A DNA stretch of 64,000 nt from the NCBI RefSeq assembly GCF_011694815.1, contig NZ_CP050177.1:3286001-3350000 (forward strand). The letters are read 5' to 3'. A program made the position numbers and the translations under genes. Source of the DNA: Streptomyces liangshanensis (GTDB taxonomy: Bacteria > Actinomycetota > Actinomycetes > Streptomycetales > Streptomycetaceae). This document shows, one piece after another, positions 34,440-42,876 of the stretch; within the stretch, counting starts at the first letter, position 1; the number at the start of each line of letters is the position of its first letter. The notes beneath the pieces are model-generated. The model ran no database searches, was not told the origin of the DNA, and saw nothing but the letters and a program-made list of their open reading frames with translations.

Positions 34440-36197
34440 ATGGCCCCGGTCACTTCCCTCGCCTCGACCGTCGATCAGCGCATCGCGGACGCTCTCTCGG
34501 CAGCTCTGCCGGAGGCCGGCTCCGCCGATCCGCTGCTGCGTCGAAGCGACCGGGCGGACTTCCAGGCCAACGGCATCCTGGCGCTCGCGAAGAAGCTCAA
34601 GGGCAACCCGCGGGAGCTGGCGGGCCAGGTCGTCGCCGCGCTCGCGGACAACGACGTGATCAAGGAGATCGAGGTCTCCGGCCCCGGCTTCCTCAACATC
34701 ACGCTCACCGACCGGGCGATCGTCGGGACGCTGGCCGCGCGGGCCGCCGACGACCGGCTCGGCGTGCCCTTCGCGGCCCACCCGGGCACGACGGTGATCG
34801 ACTACGCGCAGCCGAACGTGGCCAAGGAGATGCACGTCGGCCACCTCAGGTCGGCCGTGATCGGCGCCGCGATGGTGGAGATCCTGGAGTTCACCGGCGA
34901 GAAGGTGGTCCGGCGCCATCACATCGGCGACTGGGGCACCCAGTTCGGCATGCTCATCCAGTACTTGACCGAGCACCCGCACGAACTGGACCACCAGGGC
35001 GGTGACATCGACGGCGAGACGGCGATGTCGAACCTGAACCGGCTCTACAAGGCGTCCCGGGCGCTCTTCGACTCCGACGAGGAGTTCAAGGCCCGGTCCC
35101 GGGACCGGGTGGTGGCGCTCCAGGCCGGTGACAAGGAGACGCTCGCCCTCTGGCAGAAGTTCGTGGACGAGTCGAAGATCTACTTCTACTCGGTCTTCGA
35201 CAAGCTCGACATGGAGATCCACGACCCCGACGTCGTGGGCGAGTCGGGCTACAACGACATGCTGGAGGAGACCTGCCGGATCCTGGAGGAGACCGGGGTC
35301 GCGGTCCGCTCCGAGGGCGCGCTGTGCGTGTTCTTCGACGACGTGCTGGGCCCGGACGGCAACCAGGTCCCGCTGATCGTCAAGAAGTCGAACGGCGGGT
35401 ACGGGTACGCCGCCACGGACCTCTCGGCGATCCGGGACCGGGTGGGCCGGCTGGACGCGACGACCCTGCTGTACGTGGTCGACGCCCGGCAGGCGCTGCA
35501 CTTCAGGATGGTCTTCGAGACCGCGCGGCGGGCCGGCTGGCTGGGCGAGGGCACGAAGGCCGTCCAGCTCGCGTTCGGCACGGTGCTCGGCAAGGACGGC
35601 AAGCCGTTCAAGACGCGTGAGGGCGAGACCGTACGGCTGGAGGACCTGCTCGACGAGGCCGTCGAGCGGGCGACCGCGGTGGTACGGGAGAAGGCGCGCG
35701 ACCTGACGGAGCAGGAGATCGCCGAGCGGGGCGGGCAGGTGGGCATCGGCGCGGTGAAGTACGCGGACCTGTCCACGTCGGCCGTCCGGGACTACAAGTT
35801 CGACCTCGACCAGATGGTCTCGCTCAACGGCGACACCTCCGTGTACATCCAGTACGCGTACGCTCGGATCCAGTCGATCGTCCGCAAGGCCGGGGATGTC
35901 CGCCCCGCCCCGCACGCGGAGGTCGAACTGGCCCCGGCGGAGCGGGCGTTGGGACTGCACCTGGACCGGTTCGGCGAGGCACTCGCCGAGGTGGCGGCCG
36001 CCTACGAGCCGCACAAGCTCGCCGCGTACCTCTACCAACTGGCCTCGCTGTTCACGACGTTCTACGACCAGTGCCCGGTCCTCAAGGCGGAGTCGCCGGC
36101 CCTGGTGGAGAACCGCCTGTTCCTCTGCGACCTCACGGCCCGGACCCTGAAGCAGGGCCTGGCCCTGCTCGGCATCCGGTCGCCCGAGCGTCTTTGA
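34440..36197 (+). CDS. argS: Arginyl-tRNA synthetase
   Basis: A 585-residue class I synthetase that charges tRNA-Arg. Features: an N-terminal Add-1 domain (about 1-110), the signature [21 protein letters not shown] containing the HVGH form of [20 protein letters not shown], and the DALR anticodon-binding C-terminal domain ([16 protein letters not shown] onward, ending near [10 protein letters not shown]). There is no canonical KMSKS, which is normal for many ArgRS. Its stop lies within an 18-bp tandem duplication. A strong hairpin terminator follows. Its pairing with a divergent lysS is conserved, as I recall, in Streptomyces genomes. Confidence 0.97.
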   Translation: MAPVTSLASTVDQRIADALSAALPEAGSADPLLRRSDRADFQANGILALAKKLKGNPRELAGQVVAALADNDVIKEIEVSGPGFLNITLTDRAIVGTLAARAADDRLGVPFAAHPGTTVIDYAQPNVAKEMHVGHLRSAVIGAAMVEILEFTGEKVVRRHHIGDWGTQFGMLIQYLTEHPHELDHQGGDIDGETAMSNLNRLYKASRALFDSDEEFKARSRDRVVALQAGDKETLALWQKFVDESKIYFYSVFDKLDMEIHDPDVVGESGYNDMLEETCRILEETGVAVRSEGALCVFFDDVLGPDGNQVPLIVKKSNGGYGYAATDLSAIRDRVGRLDATTLLYVVDARQALHFRMVFETARRAGWLGEGTKAVQLAFGTVLGKDGKPFKTREGETVRLEDLLDEAVERATAVVREKARDLTEQEIAERGGQVGIGAVKYADLSTSAVRDYKFDLDQMVSLNGDTSVYIQYAYARIQSIVRKAGDVRPAPHAEVELAPAERALGLHLDRFGEALAEVAAAYEPHKLAAYLYQLASLFTTFYDQCPVLKAESPALVENRLFLCDLTARTLKQGLALLGIRSPERL

Positions 36198-36218
36198 GAA
36201 CCCGAGCGTCTTTGAGAA
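36183..36218 (+). repeat. 18-bp perfect tandem duplication across the argS stop codon
   Basis: CCCGAGCGTCTTTGAGAA occurs twice back to back (36183-36200 and 36201-36218). The first copy encodes the terminal Pro-Glu-Arg-Leu and stop; the second repeats it outside the gene. A recent slippage event is the simplest reading, with no effect on the protein. Confidence 0.97.
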
Positions 36219-36228
36219 GTCACCCGGA

Positions 36229-36254
36229 CGGGGTGCCCGGGACCGGGCACCCCG
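36229..36254 (+). terminator. Hairpin terminator after argS
   Basis: A perfect 12-bp stem (CGGGGTGCCCGG, loop GA, CCGGGCACCCCG) 32 bp after the argS stop. No T-tract. Likely separates argS from the FHA-kinase genes. Confidence 0.8.
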
Positions 36255-36342
36255 GACAGCCGGCCGCAATATCCTGGTCGGTACGCGCGTTGGCGAACAG
36301 GGGACGCACCACGACGGTGTGACGCCGAGGCTGGGGGCCGAA

Positions 36343-37101
36343 GTGACCACGGTGACCGTGCAGTTGCCCGACCCGGGAGCGCCGCGCCCGGACGATCCCC
36401 CGCCGCGCCCGAGGCTGCTGCACCTGGGCCCGGGCCAGAGCGCGGACTTCGGCCGCGGAGCGCCGCGCGACCCGGTGGCCGTACCGCTGCGGGACCCCGG
36501 GGTGTCGCGCAGGGCCGGGCTGATCACGGCGGCGGAGGACTACTGGCGGCTGTCCAACTTCAGCCGTACGAGCACGTATGTCGTGGAGAACCTGGAAGGC
36601 GCCGGGGAGTACGTGAAGGTCCCGCCGGGGCGGCTCGGCGCCCCCGTACCGTTCGAGTTCTCCCGGGTGGTCCTGCCGTCGGCGGCGGGCTCCGCGCACT
36701 TCAAGGTCTTCGCGCCGCAGCACACGTATCTGACCGGTGAACCGGGGCCCGACCAGGGCGAGCCCACGACCAGCCCGTTCTCCCTCGACCCGACGTCCAA
36801 GTACTTCCTGGTGCTGCTGGCGCTGTGCGAGCCCCGGCTGCGTTCGCCGTCGAGCGCGGCCGTGCCCGGGGTCGGGGACGTGGTCGAACGGCTGCGCCCG
36901 CTGGAGTCGTGCCGGGACCTCACGCGGTCGGCGGCCAACTACCACATCGACTATCTCGCGTCGGCGAAACTGCGCCTGCGCGACGGCGGCGGGGACGCGG
37001 AGCCGGGCGGGAAGCGGGAGGCCCTGGTGGCGTTCGCGGTCCGCTTCGACCTCGTCCGCGAGGAGCACCTCGGCCTGCTTCCCCCACGGAGCAGGCACTG
37101 A
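36343..37101 (+). CDS. FHA-like domain protein paired with a Ser/Thr kinase
   Basis: About 252 residues. Residues 30-130 look like a divergent forkhead-associated fold: LHLGPGQSADFGRG (the G-R turn), VSRRAGLITAAEDYWRLSNFSRTSTYVVEN (S-x-x and N-x-S positions). The expected His of the S-x-x-H motif is not seen, so phosphothreonine binding may be altered. The second half (about 140-250) is helical (SKYFLVLLALCEPRLR, DVVERLRPLESCRDLTRSAANYHIDYLASAKLRL) and resembles a winged-helix or regulatory domain. The start is ambiguous: GTG 36343 (GGGGG upstream) is preferred over GTG 36319. It precedes the kinase gene by 40 bp, so a kinase-adaptor pair is likely. Confidence 0.7.
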   Translation: MTTVTVQLPDPGAPRPDDPPPRPRLLHLGPGQSADFGRGAPRDPVAVPLRDPGVSRRAGLITAAEDYWRLSNFSRTSTYVVENLEGAGEYVKVPPGRLGAPVPFEFSRVVLPSAAGSAHFKVFAPQHTYLTGEPGPDQGEPTTSPFSLDPTSKYFLVLLALCEPRLRSPSSAAVPGVGDVVERLRPLESCRDLTRSAANYHIDYLASAKLRLRDGGGDAEPGGKREALVAFAVRFDLVREEHLGLLPPRSRH

Positions 37102-37141
37102 CCGGGACGAAGCAGGCACTGACCCGAAAGGCCCCACGCGA

Positions 37142-38761
37142 ATGGATCAGCGCACAAGACCGCCGCTCGACCTGCCCGCGGGATACCGCGTCGGCGACTG
37201 GACCCTGACCGGGCTGATCGGGTCCGGCGGGTGGGGCAGCGTGTACGGCGCGCGGCGCACGGACGACAGCCCGTCGGACGGTCCGGCGGACCACCCGGCC
37301 GGCGACCGTCCCGCAGCCGTGAAGTTCCTCCGTACCGACGTGCTGACCCCCGGCCAGCGGACCTCGATGGACGAGCTGATCCACCGGGAGATCCGGTTCA
37401 GCCAGGAGGCCGACCACCCGCATCTGGTACGGACCCACGCGGCGATCACGGTCAGCGACCCGGACGGCGCGGGCGGCCCCGGTCTCGACGGGGCGATCGC
37501 CCTGGTGATGGACCGGGCCGACCGCAGCCTCCAGGACGTGTTCACGGCCGCGGAGCCCGGCACCCCGCTGCCGGACGCCCCGGCCGTCCTGCGCGGCGTC
37601 GCGTCCGGGCTCGCCCACATGCACGGCGGCGGCTGGGTGCACGGCGACCTCAAGCCGGCCAACATCCTGCTGACGGACCGCGGGAACGTATGGCTCGCCG
37701 ACTTCGGCCTCACGGCCGAACTGGACGGCACCCACGCCTACATGCCGCCGCTGGGCTCGCTCGACCACGTACCGCCGGAGTGGTGGACGGAGCGGACCGG
37801 CGAGCGCGGCACGCTCGTCCGGCCGACGGCGGACCTCTGGGCGTTCGGCGTCCTCGCCCACCAGGTCTTCACCAGCGGACTGCACCCGTTCGTCGGCGGT
37901 ACGGCCAGGGCCCGCGCGCTGGCCGCCCAGGCGTACGCGTCGGGGGCGGCGCCGCTGCGGCTGGACGAGCGGGTGCCCGAGCGGTGGCGGGAGCTGATCA
38001 CCGAGTGCCTGGCGCCCGACCACGCGGCGCGGGCCGCGCTGACGGCGGAGGGGCTCGCCGCGCGGGTGGAGGCGCTGTGCGCGGTCCCGCGGCCGGGGCG
38101 GCTGCGGCGCCCGGCGGTGCTGCTGGCGGCGGCCGTGGCGCTGGTGACGGCGGTGGCGGCCGGGGTGGTCATGGCCGGGGACGACACGGACGAGTCGGGC
38201 GGTCCCGGCGCCTCGGTGAGCGGGGCGGGAGCGGGGGCGACGGCGTCCGAGGCGGCGTCGACCGGGGACGCGGCGCCGGGCGGCCCCGCCGACGCGCTGC
38301 CCGGCGCCATCCCGGCGGACTCCGACGTCCCGGCCGGGCTGCGGGGCATCATCACGCAGGCCGCGCAGCGGTGCACGCAGGAGAACATCACGCCCGCGCT
38401 GATCGCCGCGATGATCAAGGCGGAGAGCGGCTTCGACCCGGCGGCGGAACACCCCTCCTCCGACGAGTACGGCATCGCCATGTGGACCCCGACGGTCTTC
38501 AACGCGTGGGCGGTGGACGGGGACCGGGACGGCGACAAGGACTACATGTCACCGCCGGACGCGATCCCCAGCATGGCCGTGTACGTGTGCTGGCTGGGCC
38601 AGCGCTTCACGGCGGAGGGGCTGACGAAGAACATGCCGGCCCTCGTGGCGGCCGGGTACCGGACGAGCGACAAGGCGGTCGTCGACGCCCGGGGCGTACC
38701 TCCGCGCGTACAACCGCATGTGGACGAGGTCCTGCGGTACTTGGCGGAGTACACGAGGTGA
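37142..38761 (+). CDS. Transmembrane Ser/Thr protein kinase with extracellular lytic-transglycosylase-like domain
   Basis: A 539-residue single-pass protein. The kinase domain (about 17-300) has the glycine loop GSGGWGSVYGA, AAVKFLR (catalytic Lys), HGDLKPANILL (catalytic Asp) and DFG. A membrane helix (about 322-346, VLLAAAVALVTAVAAGVVMAG) and a low-complexity spacer follow. Residues about 410-510 resemble a soluble lytic transglycosylase: ITPALIAAMIKAESGFDPAA with the catalytic Glu about 427, then EYGIAMWTPTVFNAW and an aligned Cys pair. Known Streptomyces kinases usually carry PASTA repeats outside, so a muralytic ectodomain is unusual. It may sense or cut peptidoglycan and signal inward. 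The kinase is certain; transglycosylase activity is predicted from motif only. Confidence 0.87.
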   Translation: MDQRTRPPLDLPAGYRVGDWTLTGLIGSGGWGSVYGARRTDDSPSDGPADHPAGDRPAAVKFLRTDVLTPGQRTSMDELIHREIRFSQEADHPHLVRTHAAITVSDPDGAGGPGLDGAIALVMDRADRSLQDVFTAAEPGTPLPDAPAVLRGVASGLAHMHGGGWVHGDLKPANILLTDRGNVWLADFGLTAELDGTHAYMPPLGSLDHVPPEWWTERTGERGTLVRPTADLWAFGVLAHQVFTSGLHPFVGGTARARALAAQAYASGAAPLRLDERVPERWRELITECLAPDHAARAALTAEGLAARVEALCAVPRPGRLRRPAVLLAAAVALVTAVAAGVVMAGDDTDESGGPGASVSGAGAGATASEAASTGDAAPGGPADALPGAIPADSDVPAGLRGIITQAAQRCTQENITPALIAAMIKAESGFDPAAEHPSSDEYGIAMWTPTVFNAWAVDGDRDGDKDYMSPPDAIPSMAVYVCWLGQRFTAEGLTKNMPALVAAGYRTSDKAVVDARGVPPRVQPHVDEVLRYLAEYTR

Positions 38762-38776
38762 CCACCGCCCGCCGCC

Positions 38777-38798
38777 GGTCCTGACATCTGTCAGGACC
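38777..38798. promoter_or_regulatory. Perfect inverted repeat (candidate operator) before the secreted serine hydrolase
   Basis: GGTCCTGACA-TC-TGTCAGGACC has two perfect 10-bp arms around a 2-bp centre. It begins 16 bp after the kinase stop and lies 140 bp before the GTG of the serine hydrolase. The TGACA-N2-TGTCA core looks like a dimeric repressor or response-regulator site. No T-tract follows, and its symmetry with a 2-nt centre is poor for a hairpin terminator. Confidence 0.6.
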
Positions 38799-38937
38799 CC
38801 CGCCGGGCCGGTCCCCCTACCGTTCGGGGCAGCACCACGGGCAGCCGCGCCGCCCGTCGGGCCGTGCCGTGGACGGGGGTCTCGGCACGGCCCGCCGCCC
38901 GCTCGGCCCCGCACGCGCCATCCGAGGGGGAGATCAC

Positions 38938-40107
38938 GTGCCCGTACGACGACACGGCAGACTCGCTTCTGTCCTGACGTGCCTGGCGGCGGCCGCCGCC
39001 CTGCTGACCCTGACGGGAACCCCGTCCGCCACCGCCGCCCCACCCGTACCCCAGGCACCGCCGACGGCCGCCGCCGCCGCCGTCGCCGTACCGCCCGGCG
39101 TCACCGCGGGGATCGCGGTCTTCGACCGGCAGACCAACACCTTCACCGAACAGCAGGGCGCCACGGCCCGGTTCCGCTCGGCGTCCGTCGTCAAGATCCT
39201 GCTGGCCCTGGACCACGTCTGGGACCTCGGCCCCGCGTACCAGCTCCCGGCGGCCGACCGGGCACGGCTGGACACCATGCTGCGCAGCAGTGACGACGAC
39301 GCGGCCAACTACTACTGGGAGCGCAACGGTTCCGGGGCGATCATCGACCGGATGGTCTCCCGGCTGGGCCTGGCCGACACGGCGCGCCCGCCGGCGGCCT
39401 ACCCCGGCTTCTGGGGGTACACCGCCCTGTCGGCCAACGACACGGTGCGGATCTACCGGTACGTGCTCGACGCGCCCGCGCCCCTCCGGGAGCTGATCAT
39501 GGGCAACCTGCGGCAGTCGACCCGGTGCGCCTCGGACGACTTCGACCAGCACTTCGGGATCCCGGGCTCGTTCGCGCGTCCTTGGGCGGTGAAGCAGGGC
39601 TGGTCGGGCTTCGCGTCGGGCGGCTGCGGTACGGCTCCGGCGCCCGCGGCGGCCCGGGGCGTCGCGGCGCCCGCGGGCGCGGCGGCCGTCGACCTGGCCC
39701 GGCCCGCCCTCCACACCACCGGCACGGTCGGTACGAACGACCGCACCGTCGTCGCCGTGTACACGCTGCACCCGGAGGGCACCCCGTACGGCAAGGCGTA
39801 CACCGACGTGAACCGGCTGACGCGCTCCCTGGACGTCCCGGGCGCCGTCCGCCCGTCGGGCACCTGGTTCACCACGTGGGGGACGGGCGTCAGCGTCCGC
39901 CCGGGCGCGGCGGCCGGGGGCACCAAGGTGACCTCGCTGCCGCCGGGGGTGGAGGTGCTGGTGGACTGCCAGAAGGAGGGCCAGGTGGTGAACGTGCCGC
40001 CGTACACGAACCAGTGGTGGGCCCATCTCCCGCAGTACGGCGGCTACATGACGAACATCTACCTCAACTCACCCGGCAACGAACTGCCGGGCGTGCCCGT
40101 CTGCTGA
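38938..40107 (+). CDS. Secreted class A beta-lactamase-fold serine hydrolase with SH3-like C-terminus
   Basis: A 389-residue exported protein. A signal peptide ends near TPSATAAPP. The hydrolase domain (about 55-290) has the active-site SVVK (Ser-x-x-Lys, about residue 83), SSDDDAANYYW in the SDN position and VKQGW in the KTG position. These are degenerate relative to true class A beta-lactamases, so hydrolysis of beta-lactams is doubtful and a peptidoglycan-related or lipoprotein-associated role is more likely. The C-terminal 85 residues (GTGVSVRPGAAAGGTKVTSL, VEVLVDCQKEGQVV, TNQWWAHL) are an SH3-like module typical of wall-binding proteins. The GTG at 38938 has GAGGGGGAG upstream. It overlaps the DUF4328 gene by 49 bp tail to tail. 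Confidence 0.85.
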   Translation: MPVRRHGRLASVLTCLAAAAALLTLTGTPSATAAPPVPQAPPTAAAAAVAVPPGVTAGIAVFDRQTNTFTEQQGATARFRSASVVKILLALDHVWDLGPAYQLPAADRARLDTMLRSSDDDAANYYWERNGSGAIIDRMVSRLGLADTARPPAAYPGFWGYTALSANDTVRIYRYVLDAPAPLRELIMGNLRQSTRCASDDFDQHFGIPGSFARPWAVKQGWSGFASGGCGTAPAPAAARGVAAPAGAAAVDLARPALHTTGTVGTNDRTVVAVYTLHPEGTPYGKAYTDVNRLTRSLDVPGAVRPSGTWFTTWGTGVSVRPGAAAGGTKVTSLPPGVEVLVDCQKEGQVVNVPPYTNQWWAHLPQYGGYMTNIYLNSPGNELPGVPVC

Positions 40108-40802
40108 CCACCGGCGGGCAGCGCGGGGCCGTTCACCTTCTCGTTCTGGCGCGCGGTGATCCTGCGGACCACCAGGATCGCCGCGACCGCCGCGACGATG
40201 TCGAGGACGTCGGACGACATCAGGACGACGAGCGCCTGCTGGATGGCGGCGCCGTCCTCCGCGTCCTCGTACAGCCGGGACGCGAGGTTCCCGTAGGCCC
40301 GGCTGACGAGCCAGAGCGCCCACCAGAGGTTGATCAGGCCGCTGGAGGCGCGCCTGGCGAGCGCGAGGTGGGGTTCCGGCGCGCTGGCGGTCCAGATGTC
40401 GAGGGCGACGCGGCGCGGGTACCAGAGGCTCAGGATGGGCACGATCCAGCCCCACACGGCCCAGCTGGGCCCCTTGCTGTGCGCGTCGGGGGCGAAGGTC
40501 TGCGCGTTGCCGCGCACCCGGTGGAACCAGATGACGAACACGACGGCGCAGGCCACGAGCGTCAGGATCTGCATCACACCGGTCACGCCGTAGAGGCTCT
40601 CGGCACGCTCGTACGAGTCGTCCGGCGCCTCGTCGTAGCTGCCCGACAGCAGGGACCCCCACGCGGAGTGCAGGTCGAATCCGACGACCAGCGAGAACAG
40701 GTCGGCCGCGATGACCACTCCGAGCATCACGACGACGGCTTGCGAGAGGCCGTTGGGCGAGCGCAGCGGGCCCGTTCCCGGCAGCACGGGATTGATGGAC
40801 AT
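40059..40802 (-). CDS. DUF4328 membrane protein
   Basis: A 247-residue integral membrane protein with about five helices: AVVVMLGVVIAADLFSLVVGF, VMQILTLVACAVVFVIWFHRV, then AVWGWIVPILSLWYPRRVALDIW, INLWWALWLVSRAY and a last helix VLDIVAAVAAILVVRRI. The segment WGWIVPILSLWYPRRVALDIW is the DUF4328 hallmark. Function is unknown. The ATG at 40802 has GGGGGG upstream. Its 3' end runs 49 bp into the coding end of the serine hydrolase on the opposite strand; such convergent overlap allows RNA-RNA pairing but is not evidence of regulation by itself. Confidence 0.85.
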   Translation of the reverse strand: MSINPVLPGTGPLRSPNGLSQAVVVMLGVVIAADLFSLVVGFDLHSAWGSLLSGSYDEAPDDSYERAESLYGVTGVMQILTLVACAVVFVIWFHRVRGNAQTFAPDAHSKGPSWAVWGWIVPILSLWYPRRVALDIWTASAPEPHLALARRASSGLINLWWALWLVSRAYGNLASRLYEDAEDGAAIQQALVVLMSSDVLDIVAAVAAILVVRRITARQNEKVNGPALPAGGQQTGTPGSSLPGELR

Positions 40803-41133
40803 GAAAGTGGACCCCCCACAGGAAAAAGCCACCGACCGGCGGCCACCGCCGGAACATACGTGGGGTGACCACCAGCTGTCCACGGAGATCATCGAGCCGG
40901 GCGGCCGCGTGACGCACCCTCCCGGACGGGTCGCCGAGCAGCCGCACCGCCGACGCGGGTCTCAGCCGGGGTCGCCCGCGGCCCGGTACCGCACTTCGTC
41001 GTGAGAGTCCCGGCCGAAGCGCTCGACCAGCTCGTCCGTCGACTCCGGGTCGTCCCCCTACCCCGCCGCGACCCCCACGGGCCATGTCCCCATCCTGGCG
41101 GACATGGCCCGTCCACGAGGTTGGCATCACCCC
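40803..41133. other. Gene-free region upstream of the operator array
   Basis: No supported gene. It holds the promoter side of the DUF4328 gene and a GC-rich stretch with a CGGGCGGCC-like hairpin near 40898. Short reading frames here are shadows. The phased operator array begins at its right end. Confidence 0.5.
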
Positions 41134-41318
41134 GACACCACTCGGCGCCACCTGGTGCCACCCGGCGCCATTCCAGGTCCCCCAGCCCCCGCCGAACACG
41201 CTTGGCGCCACTCCCGCCAGGGCGGCGCCATCACGTTTCCGCAGGTCAGAGCCGCCCCAGCGACCCCCTCCGGGCAAGTGCCGCCAGACTGGTTGCGCGT
41301 GGCGCCACTTTGATGCCA
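41134..41318 (+). promoter_or_regulatory. Phased array of GGCGCCA heptamers (candidate repressor operators)
   Basis: GACACCA at 41134, GGCGCCA at 41144, GGTGCCA at 41154 and GGCGCCA at 41164 follow at exactly 10-bp intervals. More copies occur at 41204 and 41224 (20 bp apart), 41301 and 41312 (GATGCCA). Many contain the palindrome TGGCGCCA. The last two flank the start of the ribbon-helix-helix gene at 41329. A 10-bp phase places all copies on one face of the helix, which suits cooperative binding by ribbon-helix-helix dimers, most simply the protein encoded immediately downstream. Confidence 0.75.
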
Positions 41319-41328
41319 TGATGACGTC

Positions 41329-41847
41329 ATGGACCTCACCCCGTATGTCGACTCCCTCCGCCGCGAACTCGCGGTGGCCGCCGAAGCCGGTGGCGACGAC
41401 GCTCGTGCGTTGGCCGATCGGCTCACCGCTCCGCTGGAGTCGGCGGCCCGGCTGACCATGCTCAACGTGCTCTCCGCCGCGACGGACGAGATCACCCGCG
41501 ACCTCGCGCCCGGTTCGGTCGACGTACGGCTGCGCGGGGTCGACCCCGACTTCGTGGTGACACGGCCGCCCGCCGAGACCGCCGCCCCGGCCGAGCCGGC
41601 CGCACCCGTGGAGCCGCTCAAGGCGCACGCGCCCGCCGACGGCGACGAGGGGGGCACCGCCCGCGTCAACCTGCGCCTGCCCGCGCCCCTCAAGGCCCGC
41701 GCCGAGGAGGCCGCGAACCGCGAGGGCCTGTCGGTCAACGCGTGGCTGGTACGGGCGGTGTCGGCCGCGGTCGACGGCGGCGCCCGGCCCCGTACCCCGC
41801 AGAAGCCCCAGACCGTCGGACAGAGCATCACGGGCTGGGTCCGCTGA
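41329..41847 (+). CDS. HicB-like ribbon-helix-helix regulator
   Basis: A 172-residue protein whose C-terminal 50 residues form a ribbon-helix-helix DNA-binding domain: TARVNLRLPAPLKARAEEAANREGLSVNAWLVRAVSAAVDG, like HicB/Arc-type antitoxins and repressors. The N-terminal 80 residues are helical (MDLTPYVDSLRRELAVAAEAG, LADRLTAPLESAARLTMLNVLSAATDEI). The two parts are joined by an Ala/Pro linker. No HicA toxin is beside it, so a repressor role is more likely than an antitoxin role. The promoter carries a phased GGCGCCA array that ends close to the start, fitting autoregulation. The next gene, 117 bp on, encodes a DUF4097 protein, followed by an ABC exporter; the group probably forms one regulatory unit. 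Confidence 0.83.
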   Translation: MDLTPYVDSLRRELAVAAEAGGDDARALADRLTAPLESAARLTMLNVLSAATDEITRDLAPGSVDVRLRGVDPDFVVTRPPAETAAPAEPAAPVEPLKAHAPADGDEGGTARVNLRLPAPLKARAEEAANREGLSVNAWLVRAVSAAVDGGARPRTPQKPQTVGQSITGWVR

Positions 41848-41964
41848 CGGTCCGCCAACGGCCGCCGACGACACCCGCACCCCACGCCCCGTACCACTCC
41901 CTCACCCACCCATCACGTCCCCACCAGCGGGGACGCACCCCAGCCCCAAGAGGACGGGACCACC

Positions 41965-42810
41965 ATGCCTTCTTTCAGCACCCCCCTGCCGATCTCCGTG
42001 ACCGCCCGCGTGGACGCCGGATCCATCCAGTTCACCGCCACCGACCGCACCGACACCGTGGTGACCGTGGCCCCCCGCGACCCGAAGAAGGACCAGGACG
42101 TACGGACCGCCGAGCAGACCGAGGTCACGTACACGAGCGGAGTCCTGACCATCAGGACGCCCAAGCAGCGCTACCTCCTCGGCCGCACCGGCACCGTCGA
42201 CGTGAGCGTCGACCTCCCCGCGGAGTCCGCCGTCGACATGACCGGCTCCTGGGCGCAGGTGCTCGGCGAGGGCCGGCTCGGCGAGGTGCGGGTGAAGACG
42301 TCGTCCGGCGACGTCCGCCTCGACACCACCGGCCCGCTCCACCTCACCGCCTCCCACGGCTCGATCACCGTCGAGCGGGTCGAGGGCCCGGCGGAGATCA
42401 CCACCAGCTCCGGCAGCATGCGCGTCGGTACGGTCGCGGGCGCCGCCGTCCTGAAGAACTCGCACGGCACCACCACCGTCGGCACCGCCACCGGCGACCT
42501 GCGCGTCAGCGGCTCCAACGGCGACATCATGATCGAGCACGCCGAGGACTCCGTCACCGCCACCACGGCCCACGGCACCCTGCGCGTGGCCGAAGTGGTG
42601 CGCGGCACGGTCCAGTTGGAGACCGCCTACGGGGCCATCGAGGTCGGCATCCGCGAGGGTACGGCCGCCTGGCTCGACGTCAGCGCGGCCTCGGGCCAGG
42701 TACGCAACACGCTCACCCCGTCCGACGCCCCCGAGCAGAGCGAGGACAAGGTCGAGGTCCGCGCCCGTACCCGCTACGGCAACATCGACATCCGCCGCGC
42801 CAGGGCCTGA
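41965..42810 (+). CDS. DUF4097 family beta-helix protein
   Basis: A 281-residue protein of repeated beta strands with the DUF4097/DUF4098 pattern: VKTSSGDVRLDTTGPLHLTASHGSITVERVEG, then TTSSGSMRVGTVAG, LKNSHGTTTVGTATGDL, SNGDIMIEHAEDSVTATTAHGTL and AYGAIEVGIREGTA. The regular S-x-G-x-I/V turns suggest a right-handed beta-solenoid. There is no signal peptide, so it appears cytosolic. Function is unknown; in Streptomyces it commonly travels with a HicB-like regulator and DrrAB-type ABC genes, as here (66 bp before the ATPase). It may bind the regulator or a ligand that induces the exporter. Confidence 0.85.
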   Translation: MPSFSTPLPISVTARVDAGSIQFTATDRTDTVVTVAPRDPKKDQDVRTAEQTEVTYTSGVLTIRTPKQRYLLGRTGTVDVSVDLPAESAVDMTGSWAQVLGEGRLGEVRVKTSSGDVRLDTTGPLHLTASHGSITVERVEGPAEITTSSGSMRVGTVAGAAVLKNSHGTTTVGTATGDLRVSGSNGDIMIEHAEDSVTATTAHGTLRVAEVVRGTVQLETAYGAIEVGIREGTAAWLDVSAASGQVRNTLTPSDAPEQSEDKVEVRARTRYGNIDIRRARA

Positions 42811-42876
42811 CCGTCCCGCACTCCACTCCGCATTCCCGCCCCCTCCATCCACTGAGCCTTCGATCGGGAGGACCCC

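Noticed and set aside
41329..41847. HicAB toxin-antitoxin system
   Set aside because: Only the HicB-like ribbon-helix-helix part is present; no HicA toxin gene lies beside it.
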